64,000 bases of DNA from Alkalihalobacillus bogoriensis ATCC BAA-922 (GCF_000621445.1 NZ_KK211277.1:465032-529031), one strand, 5' to 3'; positions 53,679-63,334 are shown, counted from the first letter of the stretch. The notes: generated by a model from the sequence alone, not told the origin. Numbers and translations are program-made.

Positions 53679-55814
53679 CTACTTAATTGTGAATTTTGAA
53701 AGAGCATCTTGAAGTTTCGTCGATAACTGCTTTAACTCATCCGATGTTGTAACAAGTCGGTCACTGATTGATAACTGTTGATGAGTCGATGCAGAGACTT
53801 CTTCTGTAATTGCTGCTGATTGCTGCGCAGTTGAGCTAACTTGCATAATTGAATCAGCTAAATTGCATTGAGAACTTGTCAATTGTTTTGTTGACTCTGA
53901 CACTTCTTCTATTTTACGAATAACATCTTTCATATGAATACCTACTGCACTTAGTAGTTCATCTGTTTCTTGGGCAGTATCTACTTGTTCTTTAAAGATT
54001 GGCTCAGCTTCTAATAATACCTCAACGGTTTGCTCCACATCACGAACGATTGCACTCGTAATGTTTCCAACGGTTTCAATTGATGTTTGCGACTCATTCG
54101 ATAAATTCCTTATTTCTTGAGCAACAACCGCAAATCCTTTCCCTACTTGACCTGCTCTTGCCGCTTCTATCGCTGCATTAAGCGAAAGTAAGTTCGTTTG
54201 TTTAGAAATCGACTGTAAAATTTCCATCACTTCATTAATTTTCGTCGTACTTTCTTTTAATCCATTCACTTTCCTTACTATCATCGTTGTTAATTCTTCT
54301 CCACGTTTCGTTTTTGCAACGAGATGATTCATTTTTTGAATACCGTCATCACTTGACTGTTGAACCGTCATGACATAATCATTCATTTGACTATTTTTTT
54401 CAATGACATTTTGAATTTCAGTTCCCATTTTCGTCGTTAAGCCATTTCCAATTTCCGCTTGTCCTGTTAACCCTTGTGCCCCTTGTGCAATTTCATCTGT
54501 CGCAATCGCCACTTCTTTTGCTGCAGCTGCTGTTGTTGTAGATACTTCCGATAACTCTGCGGCCGCATCAAGAACATGGTTTGCTGTTTCCGTAGTGTTT
54601 TGAACTAACAGTGATATACTGTCAACCATTTCATTAAAGTTTTTCCCCAACAAACCAATTTCATCTTTGCGCATGTCCATTTGAGCACGGACACGCAAAT
54701 CACCTTCACTCGCTTGTTTCATTAATGAACCAATTTCTTTTAATGGTACCCCGACAAAAGTTACAATCCTTCTTCCAATAAAACTAGCAATTAAAGCACA
54801 AATAACGACGACAATTAAAATTAAGTAAGCAATTTTATTCATATCCTTTGTAAGCTCAGAAATTTTAACTTGTCCTGCTAAGTACCAATTCGAATCGCTA
54901 GAGTGATGAACAAACACTAGATTATCTCCATTATGGTGTACATACGATGTTTCATCTGTTTTCTTATCAAACTCATAGCGGTTTTCACTTCCAATTTCAT
55001 TTTCCTCAAATGAGAATTGAATAACATTGTTTGCATCCACTAGCTTCACTTTTTCACTTTCACCAAACGTTATCTCTTGAAGTGTTTCCGCTAGCAGCGC
55101 TTCCTTTACTTCTACTACAATGATATATCCTTGTTTCCCTATTGGAAGAAATCGGCCTACTGATAATGTTGGACTAGTTTCCGTCCCCGTTATTCCGTTT
55201 TCTTTACCTCCAATCCATAATTGCTTCCTTTCTTCTTTAATTTCTTTATACCAATCTTCTTCAAACAATAATTCTTTATCCCGGTAATCAACATTTGTTG
55301 CAACGGTATGATGTGTACCACTTAAAATATAAAAATTATAATTACTATTTGTAATATTCATCGCTTTTAATCGGTCTTCAATATCACGTAGTGCACGGTA
55401 CATTGTAAAATCATCATTCACATCTGCTTTTTCATATTGTTCTAGCAATGTCCTCATATCCACATTCGCAGCAAAATCTGTAATTTGTCGGTCTGTATTT
55501 GTTAAGATAAAGTCTAAGTTTTTTCCTGCTTGCTGAATCGTTTGTTCTGATGCATGTTTCACTTGTTCTTCTAATATTGATTTTGCAATCATATAAGAGA
55601 AAATCCCTACGACAATGACACTAATAAGAACCGTTAAGACCATACTCAAAAAAAGCTTGTTTCCAATAGAGTCTTTTCTTTTTACCTCTTGTGACAACGC
55701 TTTCTTTCCATTCATTTTAAACTGAAATAAAGTCGTAAGCTTTGAAATAGCAGGATTAGGATAACGCTTACTTTTTTTGTTTTTATTCTTTCCTATGTTC
55801 CATTTTCTTTTCAT
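53679..55814 (-). CDS. Methyl-accepting chemotaxis protein
   Basis: A 711-residue transmembrane chemoreceptor. An unusually long basic N-terminal stretch of about 50 residues precedes TM1 (about 53-76). A dCache-like extracellular sensor domain follows (about 80-325), then TM2 (about 327-347), HAMP (about 350-405) and the coiled-coil signalling domain with the conserved tip NLLSLNAAIEAARAGQVGKG. An internal ATG near residue 33 or 51 could be the true start, as MCPs rarely carry such a tail. Ligand unknown. Confidence 0.93.
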   Translation of the reverse strand: MKRKWNIGKNKNKKSKRYPNPAISKLTTLFQFKMNGKKALSQEVKRKDSIGNKLFLSMVLTVLISVIVVGIFSYMIAKSILEEQVKHASEQTIQQAGKNLDFILTNTDRQITDFAANVDMRTLLEQYEKADVNDDFTMYRALRDIEDRLKAMNITNSNYNFYILSGTHHTVATNVDYRDKELLFEEDWYKEIKEERKQLWIGGKENGITGTETSPTLSVGRFLPIGKQGYIIVVEVKEALLAETLQEITFGESEKVKLVDANNVIQFSFEENEIGSENRYEFDKKTDETSYVHHNGDNLVFVHHSSDSNWYLAGQVKISELTKDMNKIAYLILIVVVICALIASFIGRRIVTFVGVPLKEIGSLMKQASEGDLRVRAQMDMRKDEIGLLGKNFNEMVDSISLLVQNTTETANHVLDAAAELSEVSTTTAAAAKEVAIATDEIAQGAQGLTGQAEIGNGLTTKMGTEIQNVIEKNSQMNDYVMTVQQSSDDGIQKMNHLVAKTKRGEELTTMIVRKVNGLKESTTKINEVMEILQSISKQTNLLSLNAAIEAARAGQVGKGFAVVAQEIRNLSNESQTSIETVGNITSAIVRDVEQTVEVLLEAEPIFKEQVDTAQETDELLSAVGIHMKDVIRKIEEVSESTKQLTSSQCNLADSIMQVSSTAQQSAAITEEVSASTHQQLSISDRLVTTSDELKQLSTKLQDALSKFTIK

Positions 55815-55925
55815 TACTTGCCTCCTGACAGTTTGACCTTTTTTATAAAAGAGTAATTATCCCTAAGTCTATAATACCATAATTTTACGGAAAACAACTT
55901 GTAACTTAAAATTTTTTCACCAAAA

Positions 55926-55970
55926 ATAAAAGGGAAGCTCTAAACTATTGTTTATAGTTTAGAACTTCCC
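55926..55970 (-). terminator. Terminator after the 55988-56209 gene
   Basis: Stem GGGAAGCTCTAAACTA with TAGTTTAGAACTTCCC (one mismatch), followed by TTTTATTTTT on the minus strand. Confidence 0.88.
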
Positions 55971-55987
55971 AAGTTTTACTTACTGTT

Positions 55988-56209
55988 TTATACAGATTGG
56001 TCAAAAAATAACCCTTTATTCGTATGTTTTCTTTCAATTTGTTTTTTTATTGCAAGTAAGGAAGATTGTTCTTCCCCATCTTTTGTAACATTTAAAAACG
56101 TGATTTTGGGTACAGGGTCTTTTCGTTTAATGGCTGCTTCTTTTTCAATCGGAATTCTATTCTCGTATTGAACCGTTGCTGGGTCTTTAACTGGTGGTAC
56201 ATATCCCAT
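55988..56209 (-). CDS. Hypothetical small protein
   Basis: About 73 residues from ATG 56209, about 10 bp after GAGGGG (the ORF begins at GTG 56218). MGYVPPVKDPATVQYENRIP and a charged remainder give no domain. It is monocistronic with its own terminator. Confidence 0.6.
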   Translation of the reverse strand: MGYVPPVKDPATVQYENRIPIEKEAAIKRKDPVPKITFLNVTKDGEEQSSLLAIKKQIERKHTNKGLFFDQSV

Positions 56210-56432
56210 TATCATCACCCCTCTTATTTTATTATATACCCTGTTCTTCCAATATTATGTCGAAATTTGAAAAAGTTTTTAAATTTTTTTGAACTCACCA
56301 TTCTAAGATATGTTTAGTTTTTGTCTGTTTTTAGGAAAAGACATGTTTCCTTTATTTTAAAAGACAAAGAGATTAAATATTTCTAATACCCATGTCCGAT
56401 TAGAGTGAATGAATATTCCTTATGTCTAATAT

Positions 56433-56471
56433 AAAAAGCGTCGAGAGGAAAAGACCTCTCAACGCTTTTTT
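56433..56471 (-). terminator. Terminator of the coiled-coil gene
   Basis: Stem AAAAAGCGTCGAGAGG/CCTCTCAACGCTTTTT (one mismatch) with T residues on the minus strand; it overlaps the stop codon at 56470. Confidence 0.9.
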
Positions 56472-56910
56472 ACTTTTTTAGAAACCAAGACTCGTTTTTT
56501 TTATTATCCATTCCCCTTTTAACTTCGTTGTTTCTCTCATTCTCTTCTTTTAATAAACGAATTAATGCTTCTCTTTCTTTAACTTCTTTTTGTAAATGGT
56601 GTAGTTCTTCCGTTTGTTTCGTATATTTTTCATTCCACTCATCTAGTTTTGTAAGTAAGTCTGTTTTTTCTTTAATGAGCTCTTGCTTTTCCTTGTCAAC
56701 CATTTGTAATTCTTCATCCTTGTTTTTCATTTGCTTTTTAACTTCCTCAAGCTCAGCTTTTACTTCTTCTAATTTACGATAATTATAATGCTCCTCATAA
56801 TCTTTAATCTTTTTTTTGTACAAACTTAACTCAGAGTGTGCATTAATCAACTTTTGCTTTAGTAAAATCGGATCGTTTCCTTGCTTCCTAATGGTCATCT
56901 CTCTTTTCAT
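56470..56910 (-). CDS. Coiled-coil protein of unknown function
   Basis: A 146-residue protein, almost all of it (about 20-130) predicted by eye as continuous coiled coil with heptad Leu/Val and Glu/Lys (KLEEVKAELEEVKKQMKNKD). No membrane helix or enzymatic motif is present. GGGGGAAGG precedes ATG 56910. It is monocistronic. Confidence 0.75.
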   Translation of the reverse strand: MKREMTIRKQGNDPILLKQKLINAHSELSLYKKKIKDYEEHYNYRKLEEVKAELEEVKKQMKNKDEELQMVDKEKQELIKEKTDLLTKLDEWNEKYTKQTEELHHLQKEVKEREALIRLLKEENERNNEVKRGMDNKKNESWFLKK

Positions 56911-57123
56911 TTTCCTTCCCCCTTTTTTATGTTTGTCATTTATGTTAGACCCTTTTTCATAAGGAAAGAGTGAATTGTAGATTATAAATTTTCCTACTTT
57001 TTCATTCTTTTAAACTGTATGTCTTACAAACTATTTTATGAGTATTTTTCAGCACTTGATAATTTTAAAATAGGGAAGAACCTACTTTTTTCTAGATATA
57101 TATCACAAGCTGGGAATCCTTTA

Positions 57124-57132
57124 CATAGTCTA
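57124..57132 (+). promoter_or_regulatory. Possible sigma-K/sigma-E -10 element
   Basis: CATAGTCTA fits the CATANNNTA -10 consensus of the mother-cell sigma factors, 30 bp before the PGYPGF-protein start. The -35 is not clear, so this is weak evidence for mother-cell expression. Confidence 0.3.
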
Positions 57133-57161
57133 TATCGAAAAAAGGAAAGGAGAATGAACAT

Positions 57162-57605
57162 ATGAATTATTATCAAGGAACAGAAATTGATCATACTCGC
57201 CAACAACCTTCTGTACAATTTCTTCCCCCTCAGACAGTCGAACAATATCTAAACCAATGGGTAACAACATCTATTCAAGGTTATGGTCGAGTCGTTGCTT
57301 ATATTGCAGATTACAATAGAAGAACTGGAATGGTTTCTTTACTCATTTATCCTGCTCCACGATACCAACAACAGTTTATACAAGTTCACCATAGCGATTT
57401 AGTTGGCATTAGCCCATATTTTGGTCCAATACCTCCAAGACCAGAACAACCAAGACCACCTTATCAACCACCAACATTCCCTGGTTATCCTGGCTTTCCT
57501 GGTTATCCCGGTTTTCCTGGTTATCCCGGCTTTCCGGGCCATGGGGGATTCTGGCCATGGTTATGGCATACTGCCGGTTTTTTTGGTGGACAGCAACCTC
57601 GATAA
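57162..57605 (+). CDS. PGYPGF-repeat protein, possible spore surface protein
   Basis: A 147-residue protein. The N-terminal 85 residues form a small beta-rich domain (GRVVAYIADYNRRTGMVSLL). A Pro-rich linker (PPRPEQPRPPYQPP) leads to four tandem GYPGFP units, then HGGFWPWLWHTAGFFGG. A low-complexity Gly/Pro/aromatic tail suits a spore coat or surface adhesion protein, but no homologue is named with confidence. GGAAAGGAG precedes ATG 57162. Confidence 0.7.
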   Translation: MNYYQGTEIDHTRQQPSVQFLPPQTVEQYLNQWVTTSIQGYGRVVAYIADYNRRTGMVSLLIYPAPRYQQQFIQVHHSDLVGISPYFGPIPPRPEQPRPPYQPPTFPGYPGFPGYPGFPGYPGFPGHGGFWPWLWHTAGFFGGQQPR

Positions 57606-57626
57606 AATAGAATCGGATTATAGCAA

Positions 57627-57675
57627 ACAAGGACATCTTCAAAATGACTTATTTTGTCGATGTCCTTGTTTTGTT
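57627..57675. terminator. Terminator between convergent genes
   Basis: Stem AACAAGGACATC/GATGTCCTTGTT (57627-57638 with 57659-57670) and T-rich flank on the plus strand; it may also serve the aap operon. Confidence 0.82.
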
Positions 57676-58478
57676 TATATTATTTTTGATAAAAACACTT
57701 TTGTTCTTTCATGTTTCGGATTATCAAATAACTGTTCTGGCGTACCAGATTCAACGATTTCCCCTTGATCAAATAAAATAATTCGATCCGCTACTTCTCT
57801 CGCAAAGTTCATTTCATGAGTAACGACTAACATCGTCATTCCTGTATGACAAAGTTCCTTCATAACATCTAGAACTTCTTTTACCATTTCTGGGTCGAGC
57901 GCCGACGTTGGCTCATCAAACAACATAATTTGAGGTTGCATCGCAAGTGCTCTTGCAATCGCTACCCTTTGCTGTTGTCCACCTGATAGTTGGCCAGGAA
58001 ATTTATGAGCTTGTTCAGGGATCCCTACTCTTTCTAATAGCTCCATCCCAATTTTTTCAGCTTTTTCTTTTGGCCATTTTCTTACCCAAATTGGCGCTAA
58101 TGTAATATTTTTCAAAATAGTTAAGTGTGGAAATAAATTAAATGATTGAAACACCATTCCTGTTTCCATTCGAATAGCTTCAATATTGGCTATATCATTA
58201 GAAAGTTGAATGCCATCAACTACTATTTCCCCTTCTTGGATTTCTTCTAATCCATTAATTGTTCTAATAAATGTCGATTTACCTGAACCAGAAGGCCCCA
58301 ATATACAGACGATTTCTCCTTTTTTTATTTCAACATCAACATCCTTTAATACATGAAGCTGATTACCATACCACTTATTAACTTTTTTACATATAATAAT
58401 TGCTTCACGCTCCTCTAATGGAACAGTAGAATCAAATTCAGATACGATAACATCTTCCATTTCCATACCCCCTATCAT
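57675..58478 (-). CDS. aapP: Amino-acid ABC transporter ATP-binding protein, AapP-like
   Basis: ATPase subunit of up to 267 residues. Walker [10 protein letters not shown] (about 56-64), signature [15 protein letters not shown], Walker [15 protein letters not shown] and the H-loop VVTHEM are intact. The frame starts at ATG 58478, overlapping the permease stop (TAATG). An internal ATG at 58460, 7 bp after GGGGGT, may be the real start. It energises uptake through the two permeases upstream. Confidence 0.93.
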   Translation of the reverse strand: MIGGMEMEDVIVSEFDSTVPLEEREAIIICKKVNKWYGNQLHVLKDVDVEIKKGEIVCILGPSGSGKSTFIRTINGLEEIQEGEIVVDGIQLSNDIANIEAIRMETGMVFQSFNLFPHLTILKNITLAPIWVRKWPKEKAEKIGMELLERVGIPEQAHKFPGQLSGGQQQRVAIARALAMQPQIMLFDEPTSALDPEMVKEVLDVMKELCHTGMTMLVVTHEMNFAREVADRIILFDQGEIVESGTPEQLFDNPKHERTKVFLSKII

Positions 58479-59680
58479 TATCGGTAACTTTTGTTCATAT
58501 TATTTTCAATTTCTTTACTTGCACGAGACATAACAAAGCAAAAAATCCAGAACACAAAAGCTACGAATAAATATACTTCCTTTTGTGTTCCTAAAAACTG
58601 CGGATTCGCAATGACTGCTCGGGCAATCCCTAACAAATCTACCATTCCGATAACAGCGACCAATGTCGTATCTTTAAAGATAGATATCGATTGGCCAACC
58701 ATAGATGGGACTGTTACACGTAAAGCCTGAGGCAATATGATAAAAGCTGTCATCTGAATGGTGTTTAATCCTAATGCAGTCGAAGCTTCATATTGACTTT
58801 TTGGAATGGACTGAAGTCCTCCACGAACATTTTCAGCAATATAAGCTGCATTAAACAGAGTAAAGGCGACCATTGCTCGAACGACACTATCTATTGATAT
58901 TCCTGCTGGCAAAAATAGCGGAAGCATAATTGAGGACATAAATAAAATCGTTATAAGTGGGACACCTCGAATGACTTCAATATATACAATACATAACCAT
59001 CGAATGATTGGTAATTGACTAGCTCTACCAAGGGCTAATAACACTCCTATCGGGAACGATACAACGATGGCAACTAACGAGATTAGGAGTGTTAATAAAA
59101 ATCCACCCCATACATTTGTGCCAACAACAGGTAATACCCCAAACCCATGGAGAAGAAAAATGCCAATTGGGAAAACAAGAAACCATCCAACCCAAATGAT
59201 ACGAGTCGTACTTTTATATTTTCTTGAAATAAGATAACTGAAGATAGTGGTAGATAGTGAACAAATCAGCCATAATCTTGATTGCATTGTGATGAAGGGT
59301 AATAATAAATTAATCGTTGTCAAACCAATTATGGAATAAAACAGTAATTTCGAAACTTTCCCATTAAAACGTCCGTACGATACTCCCAATAGCCCACTAA
59401 CAAATAAGAAACATGTCCAAACTCGCCAAAGTTGGTCAATTGGATATTGGCCAACAACTACTAGTTTAAAATTCGCTTCAATCACTGTCCAATTCCCACT
59501 CACAAAGATCCAACGGAAAGCGGGGATAGCCATAGAAATTATAATGGCTGCTAACAACAGCGTAATCATCCCATTTAGCCAACTACTAAATAAATTTTTT
59601 TTAATCCACGTTATGAAACCTACTTTTACAACAGGACGAGTTTTCACTTCAACTGTTTTTAAATTTCTTTCTAAAATCAT
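58478..59680 (-). CDS. aapM: Amino-acid ABC transporter permease, AapM-like
   Basis: A 400-residue permease, much larger than the usual 220-residue His/Glu/Gln permeases, as is typical of AapM. Several extra N-terminal helices (to about 185) precede the core with [20 protein letters not shown], the [20 protein letters not shown] motif and [13 protein letters not shown]. It lies 7 bp after aapQ. Confidence 0.92.
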   Translation of the reverse strand: MILERNLKTVEVKTRPVVKVGFITWIKKNLFSSWLNGMITLLLAAIIISMAIPAFRWIFVSGNWTVIEANFKLVVVGQYPIDQLWRVWTCFLFVSGLLGVSYGRFNGKVSKLLFYSIIGLTTINLLLPFITMQSRLWLICSLSTTIFSYLISRKYKSTTRIIWVGWFLVFPIGIFLLHGFGVLPVVGTNVWGGFLLTLLISLVAIVVSFPIGVLLALGRASQLPIIRWLCIVYIEVIRGVPLITILFMSSIMLPLFLPAGISIDSVVRAMVAFTLFNAAYIAENVRGGLQSIPKSQYEASTALGLNTIQMTAFIILPQALRVTVPSMVGQSISIFKDTTLVAVIGMVDLLGIARAVIANPQFLGTQKEVYLFVAFVFWIFCFVMSRASKEIENNMNKSYR

Positions 59681-59687
59681 TTATTTA

Positions 59688-60863
59688 TCACCTCTCCACA
59701 AGCTTCGTCATGTTGTTATAAATATTCATTAAAAATGAAGTGACTAAACTGATTGTTAAATAGACAACTAGGAAAATAAGGATGACTTCAATTGCTTTTC
59801 CTGTTTGATTTAAAACGGTATAGCCGACATTGACTAAATCAGGATAAGCTACAGCTACAGCTAAACTTGAGTTTTTGGCTAAATTTAAATATTGGCTTGT
59901 CACTGGTGGAATAATCGTTCGAATTGCTTGTGGAAACGTAACTAAACGTAAAATTGAAAAACGGGTGAAACCGAGTGCTTTTGCAGCTTCGATTTGACCT
60001 TTTGAAACAGATTGAATTCCTCCTCGAACAATTTCAGTAATATAAGAAGCCGTATAAAACACGAGCCCGAATAAAATTGCAGCAAACTCAGGTGTAAAAC
60101 GATAACCACCTGTAAAGCCCATTCCTTCAACTGTCGGTACGCTTAAATTTAAGGGCAAGTCAGGGAACATAAAAAAAGATACAGTGAGAAGAACAAAAAA
60201 TCCTCCTATCACAGACACTAATGGGTAGGTCCGATTCCCACTTTCAATTTGCTTCTCAACTAATCGTTTCCTCACAAATAAGAAAAAAAGGAAACCAACA
60301 GCTATCGTAATAAACCACAGCAACGAACTATCATTCATTTCAAACCAAGGAAACACAAAACCGCGATTTGTAAGATAAAATCCAAAATAAGATGATGCAT
60401 CCTGAATTTTTGGTAATGTTAAAAATACAGCAAAATACCAGATAAAGATTTGAACTAACAACGGTGTATTTCTAAATATTTCCACATATGCTCCTGAAAC
60501 TGCTTTTGCCATCCAATTATCTGATAGCCTCGCGACTCCCATTACAACTCCAAGCAAAGTCGATAGAATAACCCCTATAACTATTACCTTTAGTGAATTA
60601 ATAAACCCGACTACTAGAGCTTTTAAATAGGAATCTTGAGGTGAATATTCAATGACTGTTTCTCCTATCCCAAACGAAGCACTAGAATTTAAAAAGGAGA
60701 ACCCAAATTTTAATCCACTTTTATTCAAACTTTCCATCGCATTATGAATGCATATAAATACTGTCCCAATAACTGCAACGAGTACTACCAATTGCCAAAA
60801 AAACTGAATCACTTTCTGATTCCTCCAAAGAGGAATTTTTTGTTTATTATTGTCCTTCACCAC
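59688..60863 (-). CDS. aapQ: Amino-acid ABC transporter permease, AapQ-like
   Basis: A 391-residue permease with the long form of AapQ: N-terminal helices, ARLSDNWMAKAVSGAYVEIF and RNTPLLVQIFIWYF around residues 115-148, an insertion of extra helices (about 175-240), then TEIVRGGIQSVSKGQIEAAK (about 284-303) and VTFPQAIRTIIPPV. It follows the binding-protein gene after a hairpin (60892-60928) that probably lowers permease expression. Confidence 0.92.
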   Translation of the reverse strand: MVKDNNKQKIPLWRNQKVIQFFWQLVVLVAVIGTVFICIHNAMESLNKSGLKFGFSFLNSSASFGIGETVIEYSPQDSYLKALVVGFINSLKVIVIGVILSTLLGVVMGVARLSDNWMAKAVSGAYVEIFRNTPLLVQIFIWYFAVFLTLPKIQDASSYFGFYLTNRGFVFPWFEMNDSSLLWFITIAVGFLFFLFVRKRLVEKQIESGNRTYPLVSVIGGFFVLLTVSFFMFPDLPLNLSVPTVEGMGFTGGYRFTPEFAAILFGLVFYTASYITEIVRGGIQSVSKGQIEAAKALGFTRFSILRLVTFPQAIRTIIPPVTSQYLNLAKNSSLAVAVAYPDLVNVGYTVLNQTGKAIEVILIFLVVYLTISLVTSFLMNIYNNMTKLVER

Positions 60864-60891
60864 GGATTCCCCCTTTGCTCCTAAAACATAA

Positions 60892-60928
60892 AGAGCCTGC
60901 TCCTAAACTAAGAAAGATAGCAGACTCT
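60892..60928 (-). terminator. Attenuating hairpin between aapJ and aapQ
   Basis: Stem AGAGCCTGCT/AGCAGACTCT with one mismatch, then TTTATGTTTT on the minus strand. Such partial terminators after binding-protein genes set the ratio of binding protein to permease. Confidence 0.65.
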
Positions 60929-60948
60929 ATGTAATTTAAACCATCTTA

Positions 60949-62019
60949 TTATCTAAAAGGTGGTGAGTAAATAATACCTCCGTCTGTATATAATGCGTTT
61001 ATTCCACGTTCCAAACCAAATGCGCTATCTTTTCCTAGGTTTCTTTCAAAGATTTCAGAGAAATTGCCAACTTGTTTAATTATTTGATAAGCAAAATCAT
61101 TACTTAATCCTAATTGCTCTCCATTATTTCCATCAACCCCTAAAAACCGTTGGATATCTGGATCTTCACTGCTTAAAAACTCATCTACATTTTCAGATGT
61201 AATCCCAAACTCCTCTGCTTGCATTGTGGCAAAAGTGGCCCATTGCATAATATCAAAAAACTGTGAATCTCCATCTAATACAGCGGGCCCTAACGGTTCT
61301 TTTGACAAAACCTCTCCTAAAATAACATGACCATCTGGATCATTCATAGTCGTAAGTCGAGCAACAAGGGCTGATTGGTCAGTTGTCCATGCATCAATTG
61401 TTCCTGATTCATAAGCCGCCACAAGTCCATCTTGGTCTTGAAAAACGACCGGCTCAAAATCAATTCCTCTTTTCCGCATTTGATCCATCAAATTTAATTC
61501 TGTGGTTGTACCTTGTTCTACTCCTATACGAGCTCCTTGTAATTCTTCCATTGTTGTTATTCCACTTTCTTTTGGTACCATCATTCCTTGCCCATCATAA
61601 AACGTTGTCGGTCCAAAAGCTAAGCCAACTTCTACATCACGTGTTAAAGTCCACGTTGTGTTTCTTATGAGTACGTCTACTTCACCTGTTTGTAGTGCTG
61701 TAAAACGTTCTTGTGACGAAAGCGGACGGTATTCTATCGCATCTTTGTCTCCAAAAATGGCCGCTGCCATTACTTGGCCAAACTCTACATCAAAGCCAAC
61801 ATAATCACCATTAGTATCAACATAACCAAAACCAGGAAGTTGATTATTTGTTCCTAATATTATTTTCCCTCTTTGTTTGACTTCCTCTAGTTTTTTACCA
61901 CCTTCTGCCACAGTTTCTGTCCCAGCACTATCTTGTGGTGTAGCTGCCTCATCAGAACACGCAAACAAAGCAACTGAAAACAAAGCTAATAACCCTATTA
62001 CTAATAATTTTTTTATCAT
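60949..62019 (-). CDS. aapJ: General L-amino-acid-binding lipoprotein, AapJ-like
   Basis: A 356-residue extracellular binding protein. Lipobox ALFAC (Cys 21), then a bacterial solute-binding family 3 domain. GYVDTNGDYVGFDVEFGQVM, VDVLIRNTTWTLTRD, GARIGVEQGTTTELNL and ERGINALYTDGGIIYSPPFR are close to AapJ/BztA of proteobacteria. It heads aapJQMP and broadly imports polar L-amino acids. A CodY-like box lies upstream. Confidence 0.93.
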   Translation of the reverse strand: MIKKLLVIGLLALFSVALFACSDEAATPQDSAGTETVAEGGKKLEEVKQRGKIILGTNNQLPGFGYVDTNGDYVGFDVEFGQVMAAAIFGDKDAIEYRPLSSQERFTALQTGEVDVLIRNTTWTLTRDVEVGLAFGPTTFYDGQGMMVPKESGITTMEELQGARIGVEQGTTTELNLMDQMRKRGIDFEPVVFQDQDGLVAAYESGTIDAWTTDQSALVARLTTMNDPDGHVILGEVLSKEPLGPAVLDGDSQFFDIMQWATFATMQAEEFGITSENVDEFLSSEDPDIQRFLGVDGNNGEQLGLSNDFAYQIIKQVGNFSEIFERNLGKDSAFGLERGINALYTDGGIIYSPPFR

Positions 62020-62069
62020 TTCATTTCCCCCTTTTTCGTTATGTTGTTTTGCATAATTTAGTTATAGTT

Positions 62070-62084
62070 TAATTTCAGAATATT
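62070..62084. promoter_or_regulatory. CodY-like box upstream of aapJ
   Basis: TAATTTCAGAATATT differs from the CodY consensus AATTTTCWGAAAATT at three of 15 positions and lies about 50 bp before aapJ. Control of an amino-acid importer by CodY is biologically sensible, but AT-rich matches of this quality arise often. Confidence 0.35.
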
Positions 62085-62159
62085 AACTCAATTATTGATA
62101 TAAAATCTGACTATGTTTTTTCATGTTTGTTAGATGTTCTCACTTCAAAAGTGAAAAAA

Positions 62160-62192
62160 AATAAAAAACAGCAAGGGTACCCTTGCTGTTTC
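62160..62192 (-). terminator. Terminator of fabI
   Basis: Perfect stem AACAGCAAGGG/CCCTTGCTGTT with a long T-rich tract on the minus strand, about 105 bp beyond fabI. Confidence 0.88.
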
Positions 62193-62209
62193 ATGTTTGT
62201 CTTCTATGA

Positions 62210-62280
62210 ACATTGGTTCCGTTATTTTAAACGAAAATAAAGTTTCTCAAATGCTATCGGACATATGTCCGTTACGTAAT
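62210..62280. repeat. Distant copy of the GGACATNTGTCCGTTA repeat
   Basis: ATCGGACATATGTCCGTTACG (about 62255-62276), and a partial GGTTCCGTTATT at about 62216-62226, match the repeat family at 5619-5806. No gene overlaps. Confidence 0.6.
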
Positions 62281-62296
62281 ACTTTCTCTACTTTTA

Positions 62297-63076
62297 TTAA
62301 GAAAGCGATAGAATATTGTAACCACAATCGACATGGATCATTTCACCGGTAATTCCTCGTGATAAATCACTCATTAAAAATAACGCCGTATCTCCTACTT
62401 CCTCTTGTGTCGTTGTACGACGAAGCGGAGCACGCTCTTCGATTTCTTTTAACACATCATTAAAACCAGAAATTCCTTTTGCAGCTAATGTTCGAATTGG
62501 TCCAGCTGAAATCGAGTTCACGCGAATACCATCTTTCCCCAAATCATTTGCTAAATACTTTACGCTTGCATCTAATGAAGCTTTCGCCACACCCATTACA
62601 TTATAATTTCGGACAACTCGTTCCCCACCTAAATAAGTTAAAGTAACGATACTGCCTCCTTCTGACATAACAGGACGTGCAGCTTTCGCAACTGCCGTTA
62701 AAGAATAAGCGCTAATATTTTGTGCCAATAAAAATCCATCTCTTGTTGTGTTTAAATACTCGCCTTCTAATTCATCTTTATTTGCAAAAGCGATACAATG
62801 CGCAATTCCATGAATGACACCAACTTGTTCTTTAATGGCTGCAAATGTTTTTTCAACTTCTTCGTCATTTGTAACATCGCAAGGTAAAACAAGAAAATCA
62901 TCCCTGTTTAGTGTTTCAGCTAAGTCACGAACATTTTTTTCCAATCTTTCTCCAGCGTATGTAAATACTAAACGTGCGCCTGCTTTTGATAAGGATTGGG
63001 CAATCCCCCATGCAATGCTTCGTTTATTCGCAACCCCCATGATGACATATGTACGATCTTGTAAAGATAAATTCAT
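62297..63076 (-). CDS. fabI: Enoyl-ACP reductase (NADH-dependent)
   Basis: Fatty-acid elongation enzyme of 259 residues. GVANKRSIAWGIAQSLSKAG binds the nucleotide, and the catalytic Tyr/Lys pair lies in RNYNVMGVAKASLDASVKYL (YxxMGxAK). SAGPIRTLAAKGI and a C-terminal MIHVDCGYNILS are typical of FabI, the triclosan target. GGAGGGG precedes ATG 63076. A FapR-type operator covers the promoter. Confidence 0.96.
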   Translation of the reverse strand: MNLSLQDRTYVIMGVANKRSIAWGIAQSLSKAGARLVFTYAGERLEKNVRDLAETLNRDDFLVLPCDVTNDEEVEKTFAAIKEQVGVIHGIAHCIAFANKDELEGEYLNTTRDGFLLAQNISAYSLTAVAKAARPVMSEGGSIVTLTYLGGERVVRNYNVMGVAKASLDASVKYLANDLGKDGIRVNSISAGPIRTLAAKGISGFNDVLKEIEERAPLRRTTTQEEVGDTALFLMSDLSRGITGEMIHVDCGYNILSLS

Positions 63077-63107
63077 GTTTTCCCCTCCAAAATAACCTAT
63101 AGGTTGT

Positions 63108-63134
63108 TATTAACACTAGGTACTAATTATTATA
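63108..63134 (-). promoter_or_regulatory. fabI promoter with FapR-type operator
   Basis: On the minus strand TATAAT (63129-63134) is followed directly by ATTAGTACCTAGTGTTAAT, which closely fits the FapR operator as I recall it (TTAGTACCTxxTxTTAAT). Malonyl-CoA-responsive repression is expected. Confidence 0.75.
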
Positions 63135-63190
63135 ACACGTTTGTTTGTTTCCTGGTAGTCTCCCTTAAACTTATTCGATATTTTCTTTCA

Positions 63191-63334
63191 TTACCCTTTT
63201 CTAGTCTCAATATTCCGTTTAGAAAAATGACATTGTTCACATTCATATATTATATTTTGATTAGATTGGGCAATAAAAGCATTTGTAACTGTTTTTTCAT
63301 TTTTACATTGCGGACATACAACAATTGGCTCCAT
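63191..63334 (-). CDS. Small zinc-ribbon protein
   Basis: A 47-residue protein from ATG 63334, 6 bp after GGAGGAA. MEPIVVCPQCKNEKTVTNAF and later YECEQCHFSKRN give two CxxC pairs about 25 residues apart, a likely zinc ribbon. Function unknown. It lies between the rRNA terminator and fabI. Confidence 0.65.
   Translation of the reverse strand: MEPIVVCPQCKNEKTVTNAFIAQSNQNIIYECEQCHFSKRNIETRKG

Noticed and set aside
57481..57540. Tandem DNA repeat resembling a short array
   Set aside because: The repeats are the codons of the GYPGFP units inside a protein gene; there are no distinct spacers, so it is not CRISPR.
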